Of a stretch of DNA of 64,000 bases, positions 13,001 through 23,813 are shown piece after piece; positions within the stretch are counted from its first letter, which is position 1; the number at the start of each line of letters is the position of its first letter. The stretch spans positions 829,789-893,788 of the forward strand of contig NW_006763291.1 in assembly GCF_000218685.1 (NCBI RefSeq), in the 5' to 3' direction. The stretch is from Serpula lacrymans var. lacrymans S7.9. Lineage: Eukaryota > Basidiomycota > Agaricomycetes > Boletales > Serpulaceae. Made by a program: the position numbers and the translations under genes. Below the pieces are notes generated by a model that saw only the letters and a list, made by a program, of their open reading frames with translations, was not told the DNA's origin and made no database searches.

Positions 13001-13071
13001 GAAGTCTGAAAGCTGCTTTGGAACGCTCGGGGACTGTAAACAAATCTCGAAGAAGTAGACACGTTGTCTAA
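10033..13071 (+). CDS. sin1: SIN1/Avo1, TORC2 subunit
   Basis: SIN1 is the substrate-recruiting subunit of the TORC2 kinase complex at the plasma membrane. The start ATG at 10033 opens a 23-base exon (MSLINDP). After the intron the frame continues LRLSYLRNVDDPYGARLISLS, then joins the long frame at 10260. An acidic stretch follows (DDDNDEDDDFDD, about 10805-10850). The CRIM domain is at about 11440-11800 (MDVKVFFPHAQKP, WTYWEEGWLPKL, then FNFDAFAVLQ). The Ras-binding-like domain is at about 12070-12370 (IFLRIRVAD, YMQEALELVCRKR). The C-terminal PH domain is at about 12490-13040 (YKKYTIYRKMPMLTRQERTLAIDGVYIHI, then FEADTPKLAGEIVQTIRSLKAAL). The stop is at 13071. All expected domains are present in order. 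Confidence 0.92.
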
Positions 13072-13728
13072 GACGAGTCCCAGTCAGTCGTCGCGCGTAC
13101 TCACTGCCGCTGTTTGCATTCCTATAACGATTTGGTCTCTGCGTGTATGATATTTAGTTTGTCCCTCTTCTTTTTATCGCAATGCATACGCTCTGCACTT
13201 GTTAAAGTAATTGAAAGGCGGCTAAAGGTATCCACAACAACGACGTATCACAGGCTGCCTTGGAAGCTCAAAGGGACTACTGATGGCCAACGATATTCGA
13301 TAGACCTTAGAATGTGCAATGCACGCTCTAATGAATGAACACGTTGAGGGTGATTGCGCGATTCGCAGTTTAAACATTCAATATTATTAAATTTGGGCTC
13401 GTTCTATGATAATACTTTCCTTCTACTGTATGGTATGTTCCTCATCCGAATGTTCGTGTAATGTCAAGTTACAGCCACACCTTAGATCCTCTGATGCATG
13501 TGCTCTTTGTGCCCGTAATCTTCGGTGGTCACCGCATCCTCGAGGCACCGACTGGTCTTCCAGACACTTCTGATAACAGCCAGTATTCAGAACCAAGGGT
13601 CGGGTAATACTTATATGTGTACACAGGAGATAGTTGGGGCACTCACGGTCTTATCGCCCTCCTACAATACTACTGTATATCACGTCAATCACCACTGCTA
13701 TCAGTCTTTCCGCGCCACCTTGACCTCC
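13072..13728. other. Intergenic upstream of helicase 1
   Basis: About 660 bases lie between SIN1 and the first helicase. The helicase frame is open upstream to 13525, but those residues do not resemble the family and the first convincing ATG is at 13729. I see no RNA gene or repeat. Confidence 0.4.
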
Positions 13729-16700
13729 ATGATTCCAAACATCTGCCAACATCTTCAAGCCGAAGGTTTTTGCACGGATTCATCGTGCAAACGGAATCAC
13801 GACCTCAACGTCTGCAACGATTGCGGGATTTTTTGCACATCTGCATCTGCATATAGAGCTCACCTTGGCGGCAAAAGGCACAAAAATCGAGGGAGCACCT
13901 CCCCTTTTCATTGCTCAATATGCGATTCTACCATCTTCGGACCAACCGCCTGGGATCACCATCTCTCAGGCGTACGACATCGCAAGTGTGCCACTCGAAA
14001 AGGTGTATCTGCTGATGTTCAGCCCGTAACTCTTGATACAGTCTCAGGGCACGTATATTGCGGTATCTGTGATCGCCACATTCCCAGGAATAGTTGGTCC
14101 CACCATCCCCAAAATCCCTTGCACCTCAAAAAACAGAAAGTTGTTGCTTTCAAGACTGTCTTAGAAGAAGCAGTGAAAGATAAACACGGAATTATCGTTT
14201 CTGAGGACGTAGACTTTGGCATTGTTGATGTCCAAAGAGCCAACCAAGGTGTTATCAGAACATTGACCATCCAGAACACCGTTCCATCAGCACAGATAAC
14301 AATCGTAAAGGCGAAATTATCATCTAGCAGTTCGATCAAATCAAATCCTTCGTGAGTCTCTTGTCTAATAGCTTTGAACTCTAGTAAACGCCCGGTATAC
14401 TTCACAGGTTTTTTGTCGGTAGCGCACCTACAAGTGCTCAATTGAAATGCGGGAAATCTATTTCTGTTGCAATATCGTTTCAACAAGCTTACAACGGTCG
14501 CTATGAAGATCGTCTGGAACTTGTTTTCGAGGATAAAGTATTGCATCAACAATTTGTGATTGTGCGGCTTTTGAAGGGCGTCGTAGGTGATGTCATAGAT
14601 CATGAGTTGCTAAAACCTGTAGCCCCGTTCAAACCTCCGAATCGCAAACGGACGAATGAGCTTCCGGTTTGCGACATTATTCCTGGTGTTCGTCCACCAG
14701 CCGTATTTGCCATACCTTATGTTATCAAGCTGCCGAAAGCGCAAATCCCCGACCTGCTCATGTCTGCCATGTCCACGGGAACTTCTTCAGAGGTTCTGAA
14801 ACGCGTTGTAGATGCATTTTTACCTGGTATACTCAACAGCAACACTTTTGGTCGCCATTTCAAGAACTTGCTCTGGATTGAAGAATACCGCATGGAGTAT
14901 GTATACAATAATTGACCGTTATGGTGCCTGCTCATTGTGAATTAGGCGAGATCTTCAAATGTATGATATCCTGGACGCGAAATTGGATAAAACCGATTTC
15001 CTCGATATATCGAGAAGGGGACAGGCTGTGGATAGAAGAAATGCCTATTACTAGTGCGTCAACTTGATTGACAGTATGAATACCCACTCAAACACGAGAC
15101 CAGTCTTGGTGTTCCAGGATTGGCTGAGAAACGCCCAAGCGTGATCATTGGTAAGTGCATGGTCATCAATGGTTTTTCCGATATAGATGTCGTTATGACC
15201 TATTTGCTTAGGGGATCAGATATTTGTTCAGCCTCATGGAGGTCCCGAGGGGAAATGGTACGAAGGATGGGTGCATGTGGTACAAAAAGAGCGCGTTGGG
15301 CTTCGATTTAATAGGTCTTTCCAGGGATGGACCTCCCAGCAACGTTATAATGTACGCTTCAGGCTGAATCGGATACCACTGAGACGGCAACACCAAGCTC
15401 TCGATTCTGCTTTGATTTCGGATCGAATATTATTTCCTCAAACTCATCATATACTCCCGCCACGAGTCTTGGAAGGCATTAGTCCTTACAACCGGCTCAT
15501 CGCTTCTAATCCCGCTCAACTATTAGCCATCACCTCGATCCTAGAACAATCTCCAGGATCTCCGCCATTCATGCTTTTTGGACCTCCTGGCACTGGAAAA
15601 ACGATAACAGTTGTAGAATCTATCCGACAACTTCTGGATCACCACCCTGACGCTTGCATTCTAGCTACTGCACCCAGCAATTCGGCTGCAGACCTTATAG
15701 CGTCGCGTTTGGCTTCAGCATTAGACACCAACGAAATGTTCAGAATGTATGCCCCTTCGAGGTCCAAAGTCCAAGTTCCGATTGAACTGCAACCCTATAC
15801 ATTCGTGAAGGACGGTCTTTACTCCATACCAGCTATGGAAGAATTCCTCGAATTCAAAGTCGTCATTTCAACGTGTGTATCTGCGTCCATCTGCCACGGT
15901 GTAGGAGTTGCTCGCGGACATTTTACCCATCTTTTTGTTGACGAGGCCGGTCATGCGACAGAACCAGAAGTGATGATTATGATAAAGACTATGGCCGATA
16001 ATAATTCGAATGTAGTCTTGTCCGGCGATCCGAAACAGCTGGGTCCAATCATCCGGTCAGGGGTGGCCCGTGAGCTTGGCCTGGACATCAGCTATATTGA
16101 AAGGCTCATGACAACGGAAGCTTATGATATGCGCATTTATACTGGTACTACGTGAGCACATTATTCTCTGGCACGTGTAAGTTGACTGACATTGATACAG
16201 GGTCGTCAAGCTAGTGAAGAACTTTCGATCACACAAGATTATTTTACAGTTCCCCAACGAGCGCTTCTACGGCAATGATCTCGAGCCCTGTGCAGATCGC
16301 AAGATTGCAAACGCTATGTTGGGATCATCGCAGCTCGCGACTAAATATTTCCCTATCGTCTTCCATGCTGTCCATGGTCGGGACCAACAAGAAGCATCGT
16401 CACCCTCGTTCTTCAACATCGACGAAATAACTCAAGTCAAAACGTATGTTGAAGCACTTCGAGCCGATAGACTTTACAGAGCCAGTAAGTGGTTCTCGTA
16501 TCTATATATCTCAACTTGAAGTATTTTGTTAGCCGACGATGATATTGGCATAATCGCTCCTTACCATGCCCAATGTTTGAAGCTTCGAGCGGCTCTGAGG
16601 GCTGTTGCTGATAGTATCAAAGTTGGTAGTGTCGAAGAGTTCCAAGGACAGGTTCGCTATACATTCATTACATTCCCATGGTTTTCTGACTAAAAGTTCG

Positions 16701-17193
16701 TCTGCAGGAACGGAAGATAATCATAGTATCGACTGTGAGGAGTAATCGTGATTTTGTTGGGTATGATCTTAAGCATACTCTTGGGTTTGTGGCAAATCCT
16801 CGCCGCTTCAACGGTAAGCTCTTACTATTTCCATGCTGCATAAGCTCCCTAATTCATAGTAAATGTACTCTAGTCGCGGTGACGAGGGCACAGGCCCTAC
16901 TTATCATTGTTGGGGATCCGAATGTTTTGTCCTTGGATCCTCTATGGCGTTCATTTTTGAATTTTATTCACAATGGCGGGGGTTGGAGAGGTCCTCCCAT
17001 CACCTGGGACCCTCAGGATGAAGTCTCGTTGGATGATGACTTATGTGGGATAGTGCGTGAGGGTGGTATGGAGAATATGAATAGATTCACCAGGAGGATG
17101 GAGATTCTTACCTACTCGATGGCTCAACCTGGCGACGAGGAGATTGATGAGGCGGACATAAACATTGACAGGCCTTGGAAGGACAATGAATAA
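13729..17193 (+). CDS. Mov10/SDE3-like SF1 RNA helicase with zinc fingers, copy 1
   Basis: Superfamily 1 helicase related to Mov10/SDE3, RNA-silencing and RNP-remodelling helicases. Start chosen at MIPNICQH. Residues about 5-25 form a CCCH finger (C-x8-C-x4-C-x3-H), followed by three U1/matrin-like C2H2 fingers (CNDCGIFC...H, CSICDSTIF...H, CGICDRHIP...H). A beta-rich Mov10-type middle region ends [16 protein letters not shown]. The helicase core has motif I GPPGTGKT (about 15580), Ia [11 protein letters not shown], motif II VDEAGHATEPE (about 15942), motif [15 protein letters not shown]-like [29 protein letters not shown] and [13 protein letters not shown]. Introns start at 14352, about 14897 and about 15048, and several lie in the C-terminal third. 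The protein is about 1,000 residues and ends DRPWKDNE. The second copy starts 0.9 kb downstream in the same orientation. Motif II has His where the family has Gln. Confidence 0.87.
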
Positions 17194-18064
17194 TGTCTGG
17201 CGCCCCTATGGAGAAGCCGTGATGTTGGTTCTACTCGTACTACTATCCCTTGGTTGTTTGCTGACTGTCGACGCAGACTCGGACTGCTTGAGCACAAGTT
17301 TGTGTCTTGCATAGACTGATCATGACGCAATTTGTTTTCTGATAAAATTGCCTAATATTTATATATCTCGATCTACGAACGTAAAGTATCTTTGTTGTAT
17401 ATAGGTCTTGCCAACAATATTTTGATATGCTGTAAGACTCATCCGGGATCGCAGTAGTAAATGTGCATGAATCTCCGCTTCTCCTTTTTGATCTCACACT
17501 CAACCACAGTGAACTCACCCATGAACGGTAATCAAAATCAATGAACTATCGAACCATCGTCATCGATGCTAGCACATGACGATGCATACTGACAATGACC
17601 GTTGATATCTTCAAATTTCTCAACGAACTTCAAATTCGCATTCGAATTCGAAGTCCTCGAACTGACCGCGGCAGCGCTATTCCTAGCGGCGGTATTTTTC
17701 CCTAGCCTGAGAAAACTCCGAATTGTAATGTTGAATCGAACATGTTGTACCAGTAATACCTCCTCACATTCAGTGGAAATATCGCGCAGACTGCTATGGG
17801 CAATGTTGTCGAAATGCACTATTAGGATGATGGAACTGCAACATACTTTTCGAGGGTACTTATTCTGGCAAAAGTGGGTCCAGTTACCCAAACCAAAAAT
17901 TACACCGTGACTGTGTCAATAGCCCTTTTCGTGTTGCCGTACTTGCCTCGAGGCAGAATCAGGCTAAACAAGTACCCTGAACTGTCCTCTACAGTTAGAG
18001 CAGAGCGCACCATCCCCCCACACATTACTGTGGTCATCCTCCTACTTTCAGTAGCGTCTCCATT
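17194..18064. other. Intergenic between the two helicases
   Basis: About 870 bases separate the tandem helicases. The left part (17194-17530) shows nothing. The right part holds the weak minus-strand gene candidate at 17538-18013. The promoter of helicase 2 should also lie here. Confidence 0.4.
17538..18013 (-). CDS. Possible small two-exon gene between the helicases (weak)
   Basis: A minus-strand frame starts at an ATG at 18013 (MVRSALTVEDSSGYLFSLIL) and runs 36 codons. A possible 41-base intron (donor GTGTAA, acceptor GCCAG) would then join it to an open frame that stops at 17538. The joined protein is about 145 residues, rich in Ser and Asn in its second half. The opening (a short strand-like segment followed by G-K/R-rich residues) reminds me of small fungal beta-sandwich proteins, but I cannot name a family. 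The intron is shorter than most here and the plus strand is also partly open, so it may be chance. The helicase 2 promoter would overlap it. Confidence 0.22.
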
Positions 18065-21000
18065 ATGCTTGTCAAATACTGCCATCAGCTTGAGATACAA
18101 GGAGCCTGCACGGACCCCAATTGCACGGAATACCACGATATTCGGATCTGTGAAATTTGTGGCGTCTTTTGTTCTTCCACAGCGTTTTACGAAGGCCATA
18201 TTGCAGGGAAGAAGCATCAACGCAAGCTACGTGGTGACTCATCTCCGAGTAAAATCCCAAGGCTTTACTGTCCTTCGTGTGAGGTTATCGTGGGTGGGCC
18301 AATCAGCTGGAAGCAACATGTGTCAGGTAGGCAACACCAAACAAAATCGACTTTGAAGGGAGCTCCTGTCGCAATCGAGCCTACGGAGATAGTGGAAGAG
18401 GGGGTGTTTTGTGCCATCTGCGATAGGTATATTTCGCAAGGTTCATGGCCCGATCATCCCGCAAGTCATGGTCACCGCAGAAAGGAGGGCGTTGTGGCTT
18501 TCAAAACCGCAATGGGAGAGGCAGAAAAAAACAAACATGGTGTAACCGTCTCTGATATGGATTTCGAAGTAATCGAAGTCGAAGATGCTGTTAGAGGTGT
18601 CTCAAAAGTTCTCACTATTCAAAATACTGTTCCATCTGCTCGGATTTCTGTCATCAGCACCAAGCTTACTTCAGGCGGGACTGTGCCATCGTCGTGAGTA
18701 TGCTGCATTTGTTACCATGCTATATTTTCGAATCAATGGCTTTATCTCCAGGTTCAATATCGCTACCCGCATTGCTGGTGTTACATTAACGTATCACAAG
18801 GAAATCAATGTTACTGTATCGCTACGTCAAACATATGCCGGTCGAACTCAAGATCGATTAGAAATCCTTTTTGAGGACACTATTCTTCAACAACGTTTCG
18901 TTATCGTTCGATCTTTACGGGCCATCATAGGCAGTCGTGCTGACCACGAACTTCTCAAACCCAGGGCTCCCTATCAGCCACGTCAACAAAGAGCTAGACA
19001 GTCCGAAAAAGAAGTAATACCTGGCGTTCTTCCTCCTTCACTCAAGGCTATACCCTACGTTGTCAAACTACCACAAGCAAAAATTCCGGGAGATTTGTTT
19101 GTCACTTTGTCTGAGGGAACGTTCACCCAGATCTTGGGCTCCATCAAAAGAGTTTATTTACCCAAAACTTTTGATAGTGCAACATATGCTCGTCATTTCA
19201 AGGTTTTGCTTTGGGCAGAAGAATTTCGTATGGAGTACGTAACCTGCAACTATTCTGTTAACCAAGTTTTAAAGTGTTTTCACATTAGGCGTGACCTTGA
19301 ACTCTACGATATTCCTAACGCACACCTACGAGCGCACTCCACGTTTGATTTTTCCGAGGTTTCCAAGGCAGTGGTAGCCAGAAAGGACCCATATTACTTG
19401 TTAAGTTGTCATTACCATTTATATTATGCTAGTGTTGACTTACTATGATAAACAGTCTTGACGTCCCAGGTTTGGCTGAAAAAAGGCCGAGTGTTCTGGT
19501 TGGTCAGTACTGTCAGACCTTTCTAATTTTTCCTTGATTCTCATGATATGTCAGGTGATCGGATTCTCGTACAAAAACATGGCAGTCCGCAAGGTCAATG
19601 GTTTGAAGGAGGTGTTCATGTCGTACACAAGGAAGAAGTTGGCCTACGTTTCCATGCATCGTTCAAAGGGTGGTCGTCTCTTTCGCGCTACACAGTGCGC
19701 TTCAAGTTAAATCGTATCCCCACGCAACGACAACACCAAGCTTTGGATACAGCTTTTAATCCGGAGAGAATACTTTTCCCCCTCCAAAAGTTTGTTTTGC
19801 CAGCGAATAAAACCGCTCATGTAAACATCAAACCTTTTAATCGGCTGATCACCACAAATCCTCCCCAATTGCTTGCTGTCATTTCAATCCTGCGCCAAAC
19901 ACCTGGCTCAGTGCCTTTCGTGATTTTTGGGCCTCCAGGAACTGGAAAGACGATAACGGTCATCGAAGCGATCAAACAGATCCTTCACCACAATCCGAGC
20001 GCCCGCATACTTGCCACTGCGCCGAGTAATTCTGCAGCCGACCTAATCGCGGCGCGACTCACATCTGCATTCACCAAAGATGAGCTATTTAGACTGTATG
20101 CACCTTCACGATTCCACAAACAGGTGCCAGAGGAGTTGCGAACTTATACATATATGAAGGATCGCCATTTTTCCACTCCCATTATGTCCCGCTTCAAAAG
20201 TTTCAAAGTTATAGTTTGCACATGTGTTTCTGCCTCCATTCCTTACGGGGTGGGTGTGCCTCGTGGTCACTTCAGTCACATATTCGTCGACGAAGCCGGT
20301 CAAGCTACAGAGCCGGAAGTTATGATAGGTATCAAGACCATGGCGGATAACAAAACGAATATCATACTTTCTGGAGATCCTAAACAGCTGGGTCCTATCA
20401 TTCGATCGAGTATTGCTCGTGAGCTCGGTATGGAGACTAGTTATCTTGAGAGACTTATGACCTCAGATACGTATGACGTCAAAAGTGGTCGTGGTCAGAC
20501 GTTAGTCTTTATTATTATCTTCCTGGTTTCCTGATTTTTGACTCACTAAACTACCAGAGTTGTGAAGCTGGTCAAAAACTTCCGCTCACATGCAGCGATC
20601 TTGAAGTTCCCCAACGAAAGATTCTACGCCGGCGAGTTGGAACAGTGTGGTGACCCCAAAGTAATCAATGCTTTCACGGGATCCCCACAGCTTGCCTCGA
20701 AAAATTTCCCCGTGATCTTTCACGCGGTGATTGGTAAAGATGATCGAGAAGCTTCATCTCCTTCATTTTTCAATATCGACGAAGTGTCACAAGTTAAAAG
20801 CTACATCACAGCGCTACGGTCTGACCGCAAATTCTGGATTAGTAAGCTATGTCCAGATATACAGGAGACTATGTTGACAGCAGTACTCCCCAGCCGATGA
20901 TGAGATTGGTGTGATCGCGCCATATCATGCTCAATGCCTCAAGATAAGAGCTTCTCTCCAGGCCGTGGCGGATGGTGTCAAGGTTGGCAGCGTAGAAGAA

Positions 21001-21544
21001 TTTCAAGGCCAGGTTAGCCGTCCAATGTCACAGCTCTACATGCTGATCGAACCATCACTTCGCAGGAACGAAAGGTCATCATCATTTCGACTGTCAGGAG
21101 TAGCCGAGAGTTTATTGAATATGATCTCAAACATACTCTCGGTTTCGTGGCCAGCCCACGTCGTTTCAATGGTAAGCTGAGTGTGCTTGGCCGTCGCCTT
21201 CTTACCCTGACCATAATACCCCGACAGTGGCTGTAACACGCGCTCAAGCACTCCTGATCGTCATTGGAGACCCGTCCGTGTTGTCTTTGGACCCTCTGTG
21301 GCGATCTTTCTTGAACTACGTACATAACAATGGTGGTTGGAAGGGGCCATCTATCACCTGGGATCCGTTGGCACCTGTCGAGGAAAGTGGAGGGTATGAC
21401 AAGACAGCGCGCGATAAGGGTCTTGTCGACATGAATGATTTCAGCAGGAGGATGGAGCAGCTCACTCTTTCATCTGTACAGGTGATTGAAGAGGTTGATG
21501 AAGCTGATGTAAACGTTGATAGGCCATGGAGAGATGTTGAGTGA
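18065..21544 (+). CDS. Mov10/SDE3-like SF1 RNA helicase with zinc fingers, copy 2
   Basis: Tandem paralogue of the helicase at 13729. The start MLVKYCHQ leads straight into a CCCH finger (C-x8-C-x4-C-x3-H), then three C2H2 U1-like fingers (CEICGVFC...[10 protein letters not shown]...[10 protein letters not shown]...H). The first intron begins at 18694. The middle region ends [22 protein letters not shown]. Helicase motifs: I GPPGTGKT (about 19929), Ia [24 protein letters not shown] (about 20290, the standard form), [13 protein letters not shown], then [27 protein letters not shown] and [16 protein letters not shown]. It ends [12 protein letters not shown] at 21544. Introns fall at matching places in both copies and most core residues are shared, which points to tandem duplication of an already intron-bearing gene. 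Likely role: RNA unwinding in silencing or RNP remodelling; this is inferred from family only. Confidence 0.88.
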
Positions 21545-21901
21545 AAGGTCTTGCACCACTGGCACCGTGACAGTCTGGCAGTGCGCATGCGAGATGAGCA
21601 GCCCCGTTGGCTATTTTCCAGGTTATGATATCTATCTCGCTTTCGAGTAATAGTGATGTCCCAGTTCATTAATTCGAACTTCTGTTGAGCCCGAGTATTG
21701 TACTTTTGAGTGTTTTCCATCCGTGGCAACGCGGGATTAGCGAGTGACCAGAACGCGCAGCATCGTTCGCACGTGGCCTAAGGGGCGTGGCAGTACCGTG
21801 ACTGTTGTAAACTTGGACACACGACCTTTCGAAACGCCTGTTACTATTTTGCTGGCAAACCTCCTCGTATCGGTTTGCCAAGGGAGGCTACTCGTTCAAT
21901 A
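21545..21901. other. Intergenic, about 360 bases
   Basis: This separates helicase 2 from the NIPA gene and should hold the NIPA promoter. No coding segment is recognised. Confidence 0.4.
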
Positions 21902-23513
21902 ATGGTGGATGATAAATACATTGGCCTCGCTCTCGCCTGCTCCGGCTCTCTCGCAATTGGAACGAGCTTTATCATAACAAAGAAGGTAAGCCGAAGAATC
22001 ATCTCTCGTTGCAGAATTCGGACAACCTGTTTATCACGTTTGCAGGGCCTCAACGACGCCGCCGGGCGGAACTCTGCATATGCATCTGCTTCAGATGATC
22101 TTTCTTACCTTCGTAATCCAATATGGTGGGCAGGGATGTCAACTTGTAGGTTTTCTCGAAGATCCAAGTTCTATACTTTGTTTTTATACATATTTTTTCT
22201 TAGTGATTATAGGCGAAGGTGTGTGGCATGTTTAAATGGTGGATCATTCTCTAAGGCTACATGTTTCTAGTCGCCAATTTTGCCGCGTACACTTTTGCAC
22301 CTCCAATATTAGTGACCCCGTTAGGTGCTTTGAGTGTTCTCATTGGGTACGTTCCATATCATTCTACGAGCACCTGTCCTCTGAGAAGAGCATTACCAGA
22401 GCTGTTCTAGCTTCTTTTCTTTTGAACGAAGAACTCGGTCATCTTGGAAGATTGGGCTGTGCGTTGTGCCTCATAGGTTCATTAATCATCGTGTTGCATG
22501 CTCCAGAAGACAAGGCTGTTCAGACAGTGGATGAAATCTTGAATTATGCGATGCAGCCAGGTATGGCAGATTATCTATGGTTTTATCTGTCTAATCCAGG
22601 GATAGGCTTTATGCTGTATTGTTTCACGGTTCTTGTTTTCTCTGTGGTGATGATTTACGCTGTTGCACCAAAATATGGTCGGTCCAATCCTATCGTATAC
22701 ATCTCAATCTGCTCCCTCGTGGGCTCTGTTTCTGTCATGGCCATCAAAGGTTTTGGTGTTGCCATCAAACTCACGCTCAGCGGTAACAATCAATTCACTC
22801 ATCTAAGCACATATGTCTTTGGGATCGTGGTGGCGGGTTGTATCGTTGTACAAATGAACTACTTCAACAAAGCTCTAGATATCTTTTCAACGAATGTGTA
22901 CGTGCCTTTGAGATTCCGGAATGGACCTCGTCCTAACCACGATTATAGCGTCAACCCGATGTATTATGTGGGGTTTTCTTCTGCAACGATCGTTGCGTCC
23001 TTGATCCTCTTCCAAGGCTTCAACACGACAGACGGAACCAACACGGTGACTCTTTTGGCGGGCTTTACTGTTACTTTCCTCGGTGTTCATCTGCTCAACC
23101 TCTCTCGTAAACCCGATCCACTCACCGGTCCTAATGGTCACACTACGCTAGAAGGTGGGCTGATGAATCCACGACTAAGCCTTCAAGGGCGGCTGTCTAT
23201 TGATGGCTGGGGAGGTGTATCTGATATAAGACCAGACGGGGCACTCAACTCTGCAACCCATGGCCGAAGAAGTTCTCTATATCGTTCACAGACCTCTACG
23301 CTATTCAACGCATTCGAAGACGGAGATGCAGGGGAGGGCCAGGCGCTGTCACAGCTTCGGGAGAGTGAAGAGGATGAAGGGGATGACGATAGTGATGTTG
23401 ACGAACGGACACGTCTGCATTCAGAGCATCGGACACGAGCTGGAGTTTCCAGAAGCCACAGTAATTCGCCAGCTCTGCAGGGCAGTGCTCGGAGTTCACC
23501 ACGACCGCTATAA
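21902..23513 (+). CDS. NIPA-family (DUF803) magnesium transporter
   Basis: A membrane protein of the NIPA/DUF803 family, believed to carry Mg2+ across plasma or endosomal membranes. Exon 1 starts at 21902 (MVDDKYIGLALACSGSLAIG, first membrane helix, then TSFIITKK). After an intron it continues GLNDAAGRN and NPIWWAGMSTLIIGEVANF, the family's diagnostic segment, then PPILVTPLGALSVLIGA and VLASFLLNEELGHLGRLGC. Another short intron sits before GFMLYCFTVLVFSVVMIY. Further helices follow (NPIVYISICSLVGSVSVMA, YVFGIVVAGCIVVQMNYFN, MYYVGFSSATIVASLILF, LLAGFTVTFLGVHLLNLS). The C-terminal 130 residues are hydrophilic, acidic and Ser-rich (EEDEGDDDSDVDE), likely cytosolic. The order and number of helices (eight or nine) fit the family. 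Confidence 0.92.
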
Positions 23514-23813
23514 AACATAATCCATACCCTTTTAAACGGACTGCACTAAAATACGATAGATCTATTTTCATTTTTTCAACGCTGTTAAACCCTCTTTGAA
23601 TGGACGTGATATGTTTCTGTACTGGAGTCGCTATAAGCGTGGGATTGTATTACCATGTTGGACGAGGCCATCCTCGTGCTGTCGAGCAGTGTCCGAGCTT
23701 TCTTTGGAGAAAGCATGTGGTCCGGATCCCGATGTCTCAATCAGATCCAATATTCCCTATCTTCAACCTTCTCCCAGGCATTTCGTTTTAAACCAAGAAC
23801 GCGCTTGCTGACC
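23514..23813. other. Intergenic or 5' leader of aminopeptidase P
   Basis: Three hundred bases lie between NIPA and the chosen aminopeptidase start. The aminopeptidase frame is open upstream to an ATG at 23655, so part of this could be an N-terminal extension, possibly a targeting sequence. Those extra residues do not resemble the cytosolic family. Confidence 0.35.

Noticed and set aside
15942..15975. Helicase 1 as a DEAH-box (SF2) helicase
   Set aside because: All other motifs ([33 protein letters not shown]) are SF1 Upf1/Mov10 type; the His is a single change in motif II.
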